Positions 36,497 to 46,426 of a stretch of 64,000 bases of DNA are shown here, piece after piece. A model generated the notes under the pieces. The model did not search any database and was not told the DNA's origin. It worked only from the letters and a program-made list of their open reading frames with translations. Both the position numbers and the translations under genes were made by a program. Source of the stretch: Variovorax sp. J22G73. Lineage in GTDB: Bacteria > Pseudomonadota > Gammaproteobacteria > Burkholderiales > Burkholderiaceae_C. Position 1 is the stretch's first letter. Every line of letters starts with the position of its first letter. The DNA is taken from contig NZ_JASZYK010000001.1 in NCBI RefSeq assembly GCF_030317035.1, positions 124,001-188,000 of the forward strand. The letters are read 5' to 3'.

Positions 36497-37562
36497 CTGC
36501 TTCGCCGGCGCCCTGCGCCGTTGCCGTTGCCGCCGGCGCGCCGCTGGCCATGCGCACGCACAGGTCGAAGGCCTGCTGCAGCCCTTCGATCTGCGCGATG
36601 CCCTGGCCGGCAATGTCGAAGGCGCTGCCGCTGGCCGACGTGGCCACCGGCACCGGCAGCCCCCCGTGCAAGGTCACGCCTTGCTCGAAGCCCATGAGCT
36701 TCATCGCGATCTGGCCCTGGTCGTGGTACATCGACACCACCGCATCGACATCGCCGCGCCGCGCGCCGATGAACACCGTGTCCGGCGAGAACGGGCCGCG
36801 CGCGTCGTGGCCTTCGGCACGCAGCTGCGCGATGGCCGGCGCGATGATCTCGATTTCTTCCATGCCGATGGAGCCACCGTCGCCCGCGTGCGGGTTGAGC
36901 CCCGTCACCGCGATGCGCGGGTGCGCCACGCCGGCGCGGCGCAGGGCGGAGGCGATGATCTTCACCGCGTCCTGCACGCCTTCCAGCGTGATGTGGCTCG
37001 CCACGTCTTTCAGCGGAATGTGCGAGGTCACGCGCGAGGTCCACAGCGAGCCCGTGAGGTTGAACTCGCACACGAAGCCCTTCACCGCGAAGCGCTCCTG
37101 CATGTAGCGCAGCTCGTCTTCGTGCACCAGCCCGCCCAGGCGCAGCGAATGCTTGTTGAGCGGCGCGAACACGATGGCATCCGCCTGGCCGCGGCGCACC
37201 ACCAGCGTGGCCAGCTCCAGCGCCTCGAAAGAGGCGCGGCCCGAGGCTTCGTTCGATTCGCCGAGCACCGCTTCGCTGCCCGCCATCCAGTCGCAGGCGA
37301 GCAGGCTGGGCCGGCCGTCTTCGAAGCGCAGGTTGTCCAGGGTGTCGATGCGAAGCGCGTCGAGCTTCACGCCCGCCACGCGCTCGCCGGCGGCCAGCAC
37401 GAGCGGGTCGGCAATGAGCAGCACGCGCGCGGCGTCCAGGTTGCGCTGGCGCGCGAGCAGCTTCACGGCCATCTCGGGGCCGACGCCGCCGGGGTCGCCG
37501 AGCAGCACGACGAGGCGGGGCTTGGCGGAGATCACGCTCGGGGTCTTGGATGGGGTGGACAT
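36477..37562 (-). CDS. PdxA-family 4-phosphate dehydrogenase (PdxA2-like)
   Basis: Encodes 361 residues. The PdxA signature elements are the N-terminal LLGDPGGVGPE, the metal-ligand His residues in TSHIPLKDV and MYHDQGQIA, and NPHAGDGG. True PdxA oxidises 4-phosphohydroxythreonine in pyridoxal-P synthesis. PdxA2-type members act on 4-phosphothreonate or 4-phosphoerythronate in sugar-acid catabolism. Pairing with a Tct-type binding protein and a LysR, rather than with ksgA/surA, favours the catabolic type; this is inference. It is the second gene of a tctC-pdxA unit, 61 bases after tctC, without a clear ribosome site. Confidence 0.85.
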   Translation of the reverse strand: MSTPSKTPSVISAKPRLVVLLGDPGGVGPEMAVKLLARQRNLDAARVLLIADPLVLAAGERVAGVKLDALRIDTLDNLRFEDGRPSLLACDWMAGSEAVLGESNEASGRASFEALELATLVVRRGQADAIVFAPLNKHSLRLGGLVHEDELRYMQERFAVKGFVCEFNLTGSLWTSRVTSHIPLKDVASHITLEGVQDAVKIIASALRRAGVAHPRIAVTGLNPHAGDGGSIGMEEIEIIAPAIAQLRAEGHDARGPFSPDTVFIGARRGDVDAVVSMYHDQGQIAMKLMGFEQGVTLHGGLPVPVATSASGSAFDIAGQGIAQIEGLQQAFDLCVRMASGAPAATATAQGAGEAVTAAAG

Positions 37563-37623
37563 GACGATGTGGGCGATGTGGACGATGGGGAAACTGGTTG
37601 AATTCGGGGGAGGGCGCGCGCCT

Positions 37624-38598
37624 TCAATCGGCCTTGATGTTGGCGTCGCGCACCAGCTGGCCGTAGTGGTCGAACTCCTGCCGGTTCATGGCCGCGAAGG
37701 GCTCGCCGGTCAGCGCGCCGGGCTCGCCGCCCAGGGCCTTGATGCGCGCCTGCACGTCGGCCATCTTCAGCGTGCGCGTGAGCTCGGCGTTCAGCCGTTC
37801 GACCGCGGGGCGCGGCGTGCCGGCCGTCACGTACAGGCCGTACCAGGTGGACACGTCAGCGCCCTTGATGCCCTGCTCGGCCAGCGTGGGCACGTCGGGC
37901 AGCTCGGGCGAGCGCTGCGGCGCGCTCACGGCCAGCGCGCGGAACTTGCCGGCCTTGATCTGGCCCATGGCCGAGGAGGTGCTGTCGAACATCATGTCGA
38001 CCTCGCCGGACATGATGTCCACGTGGGCCTGCGCGCTGCCCTTGTAGGGCACGTGGATCGACTTCATGCCCGTGGCCAGGTTGAAGGCCTCGCCACCCAC
38101 GTGCTGCGTGCTGCCGATGCCCGACGAGGCGTACTTGAAGCCGCCCGGCCGCGCCGCCATGGCCGCCACCAGGTCCTTCACCGAGCGGTAGGGCGAGCTG
38201 GCCGACACCACCAGCACGTTGGGCATGACGGCCACCAGGCCCACCGGCTGCAGGTCTTTCAGCGGGTCGTACTTGAGCTTGAGGATGTGCGGCGCCACCG
38301 CCTGCGCCGTGTTGGTGGCCAGCAGCAGCGTGGCGCCGTCGGCCGGCGCGCGGGCGGTGAGCTCGCCGGCGATGGTGTTGGACGCGCCGGGCCGGTTCTC
38401 GACCACCACCGTCTGCTTGAGCGAGGGCGCGAACTTGTCGGCCAGCACGCGCGCCAGGATGTCGGTGCCGCCGCCGGGCGAAGCCCCCACCATGATGCGC
38501 ATCGGCTTGTCGGGGTAGGCGGGCTCGGCGCTGACCAGGGGCGCTGACAGCGCCATCGCGGCCAGCCACCCCACGCGGACCAGGAAGAAAGGCTTCAT
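37624..38598 (-). CDS. Tripartite tricarboxylate transporter binding protein (TctC/Bug family)
   Basis: Encodes 324 residues with a signal peptide ending at ...APLVSAEPAYP. The Bug/TctC fold is marked by YPDKPMRIMVGASPGGGTD, the VENRPGASNTIA stretch, VPYKGSAQAHVD and the C-terminal domain. These periplasmic proteins bind carboxylates; Comamonadaceae carry very many, mostly without adjacent membrane subunits, as here. GGAGA sits 8 bases before ATG 38598. Divergent from the LysR gene at 38707, its likely regulator. Co-directional with the pdxA-like gene, suggesting import of a sugar acid or similar organic acid. Confidence 0.92.
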   Translation of the reverse strand: MKPFFLVRVGWLAAMALSAPLVSAEPAYPDKPMRIMVGASPGGGTDILARVLADKFAPSLKQTVVVENRPGASNTIAGELTARAPADGATLLLATNTAQAVAPHILKLKYDPLKDLQPVGLVAVMPNVLVVSASSPYRSVKDLVAAMAARPGGFKYASSGIGSTQHVGGEAFNLATGMKSIHVPYKGSAQAHVDIMSGEVDMMFDSTSSAMGQIKAGKFRALAVSAPQRSPELPDVPTLAEQGIKGADVSTWYGLYVTAGTPRPAVERLNAELTRTLKMADVQARIKALGGEPGALTGEPFAAMNRQEFDHYGQLVRDANIKAD

Positions 38599-38706
38599 CG
38601 GGTTTGTCTCCAGCTTGTGTCTTGCGACTTGTTGTGAGCCCGAGCGTACGGAGCAACGGCCGGCCGATCCAATCGAAAAAAGCCGGCACTCCATATACTT
38701 TTGTGC

Positions 38707-39639
38707 ATGACACACGAGCCCGCCGACACCTCCCTGATGCTCCATGTGCGCCCGCGCCAGCTGCTGTTGCTGGCCCGGCTGCATGCGCACCGGCACCTGG
38801 GCCGCGCGGCCGAGGCCATGAACATCAGCCAGCCCGCGGCCACCAAGCTGCTGCAGCAGCTGGAAGACTCGCTGGGCGAGAAGCTCTTCGAGCGGCTGGC
38901 GCGCGGCATGGAGCCCACGCCCTACGGCGAGATCCTGATCCGCTACGCCCGCCGCGTGCTCAGCGACTTCGGCACCGCGCGCGAGGAAATGCTGGCGCTG
39001 CGCTCGGGCCTGAGCGGCGCGTTGCGCGTGGGCAGCGTGCCCGGCGCCGTGGCCGAGCTGCTGGCGCCGGCGCTGGTCGAGTACCACCGGCGCCATCCGC
39101 GGGTGGCGGTGTCGGTGGTGGTCGAGACCAGCGACGTGATGCAGGCGCAGCTGGAGCAGGGCGACGTCGACCTGGTGCTGGGCCGCCTCACCGACGGCCA
39201 CGACGAGGCGAAGTACGCCAGCGTGCCGCTGCTGGGCGAGTCGCAGGTGGTCGTGGTGCGCACCGCGCACCCGGTGTTCGAGCGCGCGGCCGTCACGCTG
39301 GCCGACATGGCGGGCTGGTCGTGGGTGCTGCAGCCGCCGGGCTCGCCGCAGCGCGGGCGATTCGAGGCGGCCATGCGCGAGGCCGGCATCCAGGCGCGGC
39401 TGGACATCATCGAAACGGCATCGCCCATTGCCATCACCGCGCTGCTGGAGAACTCCGACATGGCGGCCGTCATGCCCGCCTCGCAGGCCAACCACTACGC
39501 CCGGCTGGGCGTGCTGCGCACCGTGGCGCTCGAGCTGCCGGTGCGGGTGCCGCCCATTTGCCTGATCACGCGCGAAGACCGGGCGCTGTCGCCGGCGGCG
39601 GCGCAATTCCGCCGGCAGCTGCTGGGCGACACCGCCTGA
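38707..39639 (+). CDS. LysR-family regulator, probably of tctC-pdxA
   Basis: Encodes 310 residues. The N-terminal winged helix-turn-helix (HLGRAAEAMNISQPAATKLLQQLE) is followed by a LysR substrate-binding domain with the GALRVGSVPG start. It is divergent from tctC across 108 bases, the standard arrangement for autoregulated LysR control. A TATACT at 38694-38699 ends 7 bases before the ATG at 38707, so the message could be leaderless or nearly so; a TTG at 38701 is an alternative start two codons earlier. The subgroup with TKLLQQLED resembles the GbpR/galactose-binding type, tentatively. Confidence 0.9.
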   Translation: MTHEPADTSLMLHVRPRQLLLLARLHAHRHLGRAAEAMNISQPAATKLLQQLEDSLGEKLFERLARGMEPTPYGEILIRYARRVLSDFGTAREEMLALRSGLSGALRVGSVPGAVAELLAPALVEYHRRHPRVAVSVVVETSDVMQAQLEQGDVDLVLGRLTDGHDEAKYASVPLLGESQVVVVRTAHPVFERAAVTLADMAGWSWVLQPPGSPQRGRFEAAMREAGIQARLDIIETASPIAITALLENSDMAAVMPASQANHYARLGVLRTVALELPVRVPPICLITREDRALSPAAAQFRRQLLGDTA

Positions 39640-39750
39640 ACCGCTCGAAACCCGCTGGAACTCGCCGAGCCTTCACGTAGCGCTTTGGATTGCGCAGAAT
39701 CCATGCTGTATTGCGTTAACTAGGGAATCCACCAGTCAGGTGGTGCATGA

Positions 39751-39805
39751 AAGTACCATCGTCGACATCCGAAGTACCAAAGCCGCAAGCGCGTTTCTTC
39801 AGAAT
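39751..39805 (+). promoter_or_regulatory. Direct repeats, candidate AraC-family operator of the polyol operon
   Basis: AAGTACCA occurs at 39751-39758 and again at 39772-39779, start to start 21 bases, i.e. two helical turns. This is the usual spacing of half-sites for AraC-type activators. A possible -10 (CAGAAT, 39800-39805) is placed so that the second repeat would overlap the -35. The AraC gene at 48133 belongs to the same cluster. The 216-base stretch 39640-39855 contains nothing else apart from a small hairpin near 39730. Confidence 0.5.
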
Positions 39806-39855
39806 CCCGGCACGGCGACCCGACAAGAGGGCGTCGCTCACCTCTAGGAGACAAC

Positions 39856-41166
39856 ATGAAGCGTTTTCTGAAAGCGGGCCTCGTCCTCGCACTCATCGGT
39901 ACGGGCGTCGTGTCCCAGGCCGCCACCGAACTCGTGATTGCGACCGTGAACAACGGCCACATGATCGAGATGCAGAAGCTCACCCCCTTCTTCGAAAAAG
40001 CCAACCCCGACATCAAGCTGAAGTGGGTCACGCTCGAGGAAGGCACGCTGCGCCAGCGCGTGACCACCGACATCGCCACCAAGGGCGGCCAGTTCGACGT
40101 GATGACCATCGGCCTGTACGAAGCGCCCATCTGGTCGAAGAAGGGCTGGCTCAAGCCCATTGCCACCGACGCCGCCTACGACATCGACGACCTGCTGCCC
40201 GCCATTCGCAACGGCCTGTCGACCGACGGCAAGCTGTACGCCGCGCCGTTCTACGGCGAGAGCTCGATGCTCATGTACCGCAAGGACCTGGCCGACAAGG
40301 TGGGCGTGAAGTTTTCCGACCAGCCCACCTGGGCCCAGGTGAAGGAGTTCGCCGACAAGGCCAACGACCCCAAGGCCGGCGTGTACGGCATGTGCCTGCG
40401 CGGCAAGCCGGGCTGGGGCGACAACATGGCCTTCCTGACCACGCTGGTCAACACCAACGGCGGCCAGTGGTTCGACATGCAGTGGAAGCCGCAGATCGAC
40501 ACCAAGGCCTGGAAGGACGCCATCACCTTCTACGTCGACATGATGAAGAAGGACGGCCCCCCGGGCGCCTCGGCCAACAGCTTCAACGAGAACCTGGCGC
40601 TGTTCAACGAAGGCAAGTGCGCCGCCTGGGTGGACGCGACCATCGCCGCCTCGTTCATCAGCGACCCGAAGCAGTCGAAGGTGGCCGACAAGGTCGCCTT
40701 CGCGCAGGCACCGACGGCCAGCACGCCCAAGGGCGCCAACTGGCTGTGGTCGTGGAATCTGGCCATCCCGGCCAGCTCGACCAAGGACGAGGCCGCGCAG
40801 AAGTTCATCAAGTGGGCCACGTCCAAGGACTACATCAACCTGGTGGCCAAGGAAACCGGCTGGGCCTCGGTGCCCACCGGCACGCGCAAGTCGACCTACG
40901 CGAACCCCGAGTTCCAGAAGGTCGCCAAGTTCGCCGAAGCCGAGAAGAAGGCCATCGACAGCGCCAACCTCACGGACAGCACGCTGCCCAAGTCGCCTTA
41001 CGTGGGCGTGCAGTACGCGGCCATTCCGGAGTTCCAGGCCATCGGCGTGGCGGTGGGCCAGCAGATGAGCGCGGCGCTGTCGGGCAAGGTCACGGTCGAC
41101 CAGGCGCTGAAGACCTCGCAGACGGCGGCGGAGCGTGAGATGAAAAAGGGCGGGTACTACAAGTAA
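39856..41166 (+). CDS. Polyol ABC importer, binding protein (SmoE/MtlE-like)
   Basis: Encodes 436 residues with a signal peptide to ...VVSQAATEL and TAGGAG before the ATG. A family 1 extracellular solute-binding protein; TLEEGTLRQRVTTDIATKGGQFDVM and APFYGESSMLMYRK are typical of the sorbitol/mannitol binding proteins of proteobacteria. It captures the polyol in the periplasm for the permeases at 41309 and 42179. It is the first gene of the polyol operon; a hairpin-rich repeat pair after its stop may stabilise this message relative to the membrane genes. Confidence 0.93.
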   Translation: MKRFLKAGLVLALIGTGVVSQAATELVIATVNNGHMIEMQKLTPFFEKANPDIKLKWVTLEEGTLRQRVTTDIATKGGQFDVMTIGLYEAPIWSKKGWLKPIATDAAYDIDDLLPAIRNGLSTDGKLYAAPFYGESSMLMYRKDLADKVGVKFSDQPTWAQVKEFADKANDPKAGVYGMCLRGKPGWGDNMAFLTTLVNTNGGQWFDMQWKPQIDTKAWKDAITFYVDMMKKDGPPGASANSFNENLALFNEGKCAAWVDATIAASFISDPKQSKVADKVAFAQAPTASTPKGANWLWSWNLAIPASSTKDEAAQKFIKWATSKDYINLVAKETGWASVPTGTRKSTYANPEFQKVAKFAEAEKKAIDSANLTDSTLPKSPYVGVQYAAIPEFQAIGVAVGQQMSAALSGKVTVDQALKTSQTAAEREMKKGGYYK

Positions 41167-41174
41167 CCCGGTCC

Positions 41175-41285
41175 CTTCCCCTCTCCCCTCGGGGAGAGGG
41201 CCAGGGTGAGGGGGCAGCAGCGCGCCCACCGCCGGCGTCGCTTGCCCTCACCCCAACCCTCTCCCGCCACGCGGGAGAGGGGGCA
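41175..41285. repeat. Pair of inverted REP-like palindromes
   Basis: Two related hairpin units face each other: 41178-41215 (stem CCCTCTCCCC/GGGGAGAGGG then CCAGGGTGAGGG) and 41245-41285 (CCCTCACCCC, then CCCTCTCCCGC/GCGGGAGAGGG). Each can fold alone, and the outer parts can pair with each other over the 30-base centre. Similar CCCTCACCCCAACCCTCTCCC units are common extragenic repeats in beta- and gammaproteobacteria; this is from general knowledge, not a search. Confidence 0.75.
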
Positions 41286-41308
41286 ACAGCCCCAGAGAGG
41301 AACACACA

Positions 41309-42166
41309 ATGAAAAGACTCCTGCCCCGCGCCCTCATGGCGCCCGCGGTGCTCACGCTCTTCCTGTGGATGATCGTGCCGCTGCTGATGACGTTGTACTT
41401 CTCGTTCGTCAACTACAACCTCATGCAGCCCGGCGAGCGCACCTTCGCGGGCCTCGAGAACTTTCACTACTTCGTCACCGATCCCGACTTCTGGCCGGCC
41501 ACCTGGAACACGCTGCTGCTCATCGGCAGCGTGATCGTCATCACGGTGGTGTTCGGCGTGCTGCTCGCGCTGCTGGTGAACGAGCCGTTTCCGGGGCGCG
41601 GCATCGTGCGGGTGCTGCTCATCTCGCCGTTCTTCGTCATGCCCGCGGTGAACGCGCTGCTGTGGAAGCACATGATGATGAACCCCATCTACGGCGTGCT
41701 GGCCGACCTGTGGCGCTTCTTCGGCGCGCAGCCGGTGGACTGGCTCACCGACGTGCCGCTGCTGTCGGTGATCATCATGGTGGCCTGGCAGTGGCTGCCC
41801 TTCGCCTGCCTGATCTTCATCACCTCGCTGCAGTCGCTGGACCGCGAGCAGATGGAGGCCGCGCGCATGGACGGCGCCAGCGCGTTCCAGCGCTTCTTCT
41901 ATCTCACCATTCCGCACCTGGGCCGCCCGATGGCCGTGGTGATCATGATCGAGATGATCTTCCTGCTCAGCGTGTTCGCCGAGATCGCCATCACCACCAA
42001 CGGCGGCCCGGGCAACGAGAGCACGAACATGACCTACATGATCTTCAAGCAGTCGCTCATGAACTTCGACGTGGGCGTGGCTTCTGCCGGTGCGCTCTTC
42101 GCGGTGGTGCTGGCCAACATCGTGGCCGTGTTCCTCATCCGAATCATCGGCAAGAACCTCGACTGA
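41309..42166 (+). CDS. Polyol ABC importer, permease 1 (SmoF/MtlF-like)
   Basis: Encodes 285 residues with six membrane helices. The EAA coupling loop is seen in QMEAARMDGASAFQRFF. The N-terminal MKRLLPRALMAPAV and the SFVNYNL segment after helix 1 fit the MalF-like sugar permeases without the long periplasmic insert. GAGAGG precedes ATG 41309. It pairs with the permease starting 12 bases after its stop. Confidence 0.93.
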   Translation: MKRLLPRALMAPAVLTLFLWMIVPLLMTLYFSFVNYNLMQPGERTFAGLENFHYFVTDPDFWPATWNTLLLIGSVIVITVVFGVLLALLVNEPFPGRGIVRVLLISPFFVMPAVNALLWKHMMMNPIYGVLADLWRFFGAQPVDWLTDVPLLSVIIMVAWQWLPFACLIFITSLQSLDREQMEAARMDGASAFQRFFYLTIPHLGRPMAVVIMIEMIFLLSVFAEIAITTNGGPGNESTNMTYMIFKQSLMNFDVGVASAGALFAVVLANIVAVFLIRIIGKNLD

Positions 42167-42178
42167 GGCGCACACGTC

Positions 42179-43012
42179 ATGCAACAACAAGCTCCCAGCA
42201 ACTTCCTGCCGCAGGCCATTCGCACCGTGGGTGCGTGGGCCGTCACGCTCGTGCTGTTCTTTCCGCTCGGCTGGCTGTTCCTCACGGCCTTCAAGACCGA
42301 GCTGCAGGCCATCCACGTGCCGCCGCTGTTCATCTTCGAGCCCACGCTCGACAACTTCGGCGAGGTGCAGCGCCGCAGCGACTACCTGCTTTACGCGCGC
42401 AACTCGCTCATCACCAGCCTGGGCTCGACCATCCTGGGCCTGCTGATCGCGGCGCCCGCGGCGTACTCGATGGCCTTCTTCCGCACGAAGAAAACGCGCG
42501 ACATCCTGATGTGGATGCTCTCCACCAAGATGATGCCGGCCGTGGGCGCGCTGGTGCCCATCTACGTCATCGCGCAGACCGCGGGCATGCTCGACTCGCT
42601 CACCGCGCTCACCATCGTGTTCACGCTGTCGAACCTGCCGATCATGGTGTGGATGCTGTACAGCGCCTACAAGGACATTCCGAACGAGATCCTGGAGGCC
42701 GCGCGCATGGACGGCGCCAACCTGTGGACCGAGTTCCGCCACGTGGTGCTGCCGCTGTCGGTGGGCGGGCTCGCATCGACCGGCCTGCTGTGCCTGGTGC
42801 TGAGCTGGAACGAGGCCTTCTGGGCGCTCAACCTCACCTCGGCCAAGGCCGGCACGCTGGCCACGCTCATCGCCTCGTATTCCAGCCCCGAGGGCCTGTT
42901 CTGGGCCAAGTTGTCGGCCGCGTCGCTGATGGCCATCGCGCCCATCGTCGTGTTCGGCTGGTTCAGCCAGAAGCAGCTCGTGCAGGGCCTGACCTTCGGC
43001 GCCGTCAAGTAA
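42179..43012 (+). CDS. Polyol ABC importer, permease 2 (SmoG/MtlG-like)
   Basis: Encodes 277 residues with six membrane helices of the MalG type. The coupling loop EILEAARMDGANLWTEFR is clear. The loop YSSPEGLFWAKLSAASLM is typical of mannitol/sorbitol permeases. It follows the first permease after 12 bases and precedes the ATPase by 17 bases with AAAGGGAG as its ribosome site. With the other subunits it makes a complete importer. Confidence 0.93.
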   Translation: MQQQAPSNFLPQAIRTVGAWAVTLVLFFPLGWLFLTAFKTELQAIHVPPLFIFEPTLDNFGEVQRRSDYLLYARNSLITSLGSTILGLLIAAPAAYSMAFFRTKKTRDILMWMLSTKMMPAVGALVPIYVIAQTAGMLDSLTALTIVFTLSNLPIMVWMLYSAYKDIPNEILEAARMDGANLWTEFRHVVLPLSVGGLASTGLLCLVLSWNEAFWALNLTSAKAGTLATLIASYSSPEGLFWAKLSAASLMAIAPIVVFGWFSQKQLVQGLTFGAVK

Positions 43013-43029
43013 AGAAAGGGAGACATCTC

Positions 43030-44070
<1,041 letters not shown>

Positions 44071-44107
44071 CTCCGAATCTTTCAACGCCATTTCAACGGA
44101 CATTGCC

Positions 44108-45538
44108 GTGACCATCGCGCACATTCCACCGGCTCCCTCGGAGTTCACGGTGCTTCATCTCGGCCTGGGCTCGTTCCATCGCGCGCACCAGGCGGTGTAC
44201 CTGCAGCGGCTGATCGACGCGGGCGACACCCGCTGGTCGCTGTCGGGCGCCAACATCCGCCCGGACATGGCCGACGTCGTCGCGGCGCTGCAGGCGCAGG
44301 GCGGGCGCTATACGCTGGAAACCGTGTCGCCCGCGGGCGAGTACCGCTACGAGGAAATCACGGCCATCCGCGAGGTGCTGGCCTGGGAGTCCTCGCTGGC
44401 CAGCGTGGTCGCGCGCGGCGCGGCACCCGGCACGCGCATCGTGTCGTTCACCGTGACCGAAGCGGGCTACTACCTCGACAACAAGGACAAGCTGGACCTG
44501 TCGTTCGCCGAGCTGGCGGCCGACGTGGAGCGCGCGCGCAAGGGCGAGTCCGGCGGCGACAACGTGACCGTCTACGGCGCGGTGTGCGCCATTCTTCGCG
44601 CGCGCAAGGCGGCCGACGCCGGCGCCATCACGCTGCTGAACTGCGACAACCTGCGCCACAACGGCGACCGCTTTCGCGCCGGGCTGCTGGAGTTCATCGC
44701 GCTCGCGGGCGACACCGACCTGCTGGCCTGGGTGAACGCGAACACGCGCTGCCCCAACGCCATGGTCGACCGCATCACGCCGCGCCCGCCGCCCGAACTG
44801 CGCGCGCGCGTGCAGGCCGCCACCGGCCGCGACGATGCCGCCGCCATCACCGGCGAGAGCTTCATCCAGTGGGTGGTCGAAGACAACTTCGCGGCCGGCC
44901 GGCCAGAGTGGGAGCGCGTGGGCGCGGAGCTGGTCGCGTCGGTGCAGCCGTACGAAGAGGCCAAGATCCGCATCCTCAACGCCACGCACAGCTGCATTGC
45001 CTGGGCGGGCACGCTGGTGGGGCTGAACTTCATCCACGAGGGCACGCACGACGCGGCCATCCGGAAGATGGCCTTCGACTATGTCACCGACGATGTCATT
45101 CCGTGCCTGACGCCGAGCCCGATCGACCTGGCGGGCTACCGCGACGTGGTGCTCGACCGATTCGGCAACCCCGCCATCCGCGACACCAACCAGCGCGTGG
45201 CGGCGGACGGCTTCTCGAAGATTCCGGGCTTCATCGCGCCCACGGTGCGCGAGCGTCTCGCAGCGGGCGCGGGCATCGACAGCGTGGCGATGTTGCCCGC
45301 GCTGTTCCTCGCCTTCCTGCAGCGCTGGCACCGGGGTGCGCTGCCGTATACGTACCAGGACCAGGGCATGGACGAAGCGGTGGCGCATGCGATCTGCGAT
45401 GCGGCCGACCCGGTGCTGGCCCTGTGCGCGGACGCGGGCCTGTGGGGCCACACCGCGGGCGACGCGCGCCTGGTCGATGCGGTGCGCCGCGCGAGCGAAC
45501 GCGTGGCGCGCTTTGTCGACACCCAGGGCACGCCATGA
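44108..45538 (+). CDS. dalD: D-arabinitol 4-dehydrogenase (long-chain polyol dehydrogenase)
   Basis: Oxidises D-arabinitol to D-xylulose with NAD+. Belongs to the polyol-specific long-chain dehydrogenases. Signatures: LHLGLGSFHRAHQA at the nucleotide fold, TLLNCDNLRHNG, WVVEDNF, and the catalytic KIRILNATHS with Lys, Asn and His. Overall the sequence looks closer to enterobacterial DalD than to mannitol dehydrogenase. Start is uncertain: GTG 44108 gives 476 residues, close to the family; GTG 44063, inside the ATPase 3' end, would give 491. A xylulokinase in the same cluster supports D-xylulose as product. Activity on mannitol or other polyols cannot be excluded. Confidence 0.85.
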   Translation: MTIAHIPPAPSEFTVLHLGLGSFHRAHQAVYLQRLIDAGDTRWSLSGANIRPDMADVVAALQAQGGRYTLETVSPAGEYRYEEITAIREVLAWESSLASVVARGAAPGTRIVSFTVTEAGYYLDNKDKLDLSFAELAADVERARKGESGGDNVTVYGAVCAILRARKAADAGAITLLNCDNLRHNGDRFRAGLLEFIALAGDTDLLAWVNANTRCPNAMVDRITPRPPPELRARVQAATGRDDAAAITGESFIQWVVEDNFAAGRPEWERVGAELVASVQPYEEAKIRILNATHSCIAWAGTLVGLNFIHEGTHDAAIRKMAFDYVTDDVIPCLTPSPIDLAGYRDVVLDRFGNPAIRDTNQRVAADGFSKIPGFIAPTVRERLAAGAGIDSVAMLPALFLAFLQRWHRGALPYTYQDQGMDEAVAHAICDAADPVLALCADAGLWGHTAGDARLVDAVRRASERVARFVDTQGTP

Positions 45539-46323
45539 GCGGCCGCCTGCAAGACAAGCATGTGCTGCTGACCGGCGCGGGCGGCGGCATCGGCCTGGCC
45601 GTGGCCGAGGCCTGCATGGCCGAGGGCGCGCGCTGCACGGTGATCGACCGCGCCACCGCCGCGCCGGAGGCCGTGCGCGTGCTGCAGCAGAGCCACCCCG
45701 ACACGCTCGCCTACATCGCCGCCGACGTGACCGACACGCAGGCCATCACGCACATGCTGGCCGAGGCGCAGGTCGCCTTCGGGCCGGTGCACACACTGTT
45801 CAACAACGCGGCCGTGTTCGACCTGGCGCCGCTGCTCGACAGCGACGAGGCCTCGTTCGACCGGCTGTTCGCGGTCAACGTGAAGGGCATGTTCTTCGTG
45901 ATGCAGGCGGTGTTGCGCCACATGGTCGAGGCCGGCACGCAGGGCGCATCGGTCATCAACATGGCCTCGCAGGCGGGGCGCCGCGGCGAGGCGCTGGTGT
46001 CGCACTACTGCGCGACCAAGGCGGCCGTCATCAGCTACACGCAGAGCGCCGCGCTGGCCATGGCGCCGCACGGCATACGGGTGAACGGCATCTCGCCGGG
46101 CGTGGTCGACACGCCGATGTGGGACCACGTCGACAGCCTGTTCGCCAAGGCCGAGGGACTGCAGCCCGGGGAGAAGAAGCGGCAGGTCGGGCTGGCGGTG
46201 CCGCTCGGGCGCATGGGGCTTCCTGGCGACATCGCGGGGGCCGCGGTGTTTCTTGCGAGCGACGAGGCGCGCTACATCACTGCGCAGACTTTGAATGTGG
46301 ATGGCGGCAACGTCATGAGTTGA
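45535..46323 (+). CDS. Short-chain dehydrogenase, sorbitol dehydrogenase type (SmoS-like)
   Basis: Encodes 262 residues. Rossmann motif LLTGAGGGIG at residues 11-20, NNAA at about 90-93, and the catalytic Ser145, Tyr158, Lys162 set are intact. The acidic residue of AADVTD and CTVIDRA suggests NAD+ preference. Homologs in sorbitol/mannitol operons oxidise D-sorbitol to fructose or galactitol to tagatose. The ATG overlaps the dalD stop by 4 bases. After its stop, a 103-base gap contains an 8-bp hairpin GTTCGGGG/CCCCGAAC (46366-46397). Confidence 0.88.
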   Translation: MSGRLQDKHVLLTGAGGGIGLAVAEACMAEGARCTVIDRATAAPEAVRVLQQSHPDTLAYIAADVTDTQAITHMLAEAQVAFGPVHTLFNNAAVFDLAPLLDSDEASFDRLFAVNVKGMFFVMQAVLRHMVEAGTQGASVINMASQAGRRGEALVSHYCATKAAVISYTQSAALAMAPHGIRVNGISPGVVDTPMWDHVDSLFAKAEGLQPGEKKRQVGLAVPLGRMGLPGDIAGAAVFLASDEARYITAQTLNVDGGNVMS

Positions 46324-46426
46324 TGAGGTGCCTTTTGTTTCTTCGCGATGTTTCTTGCGCGCGTGGTTCGGGGCGGCCTGTTCACCCGTCCCCGAACGCA
46401 CTGGCACTTTCGGCACAACAAAAGCC

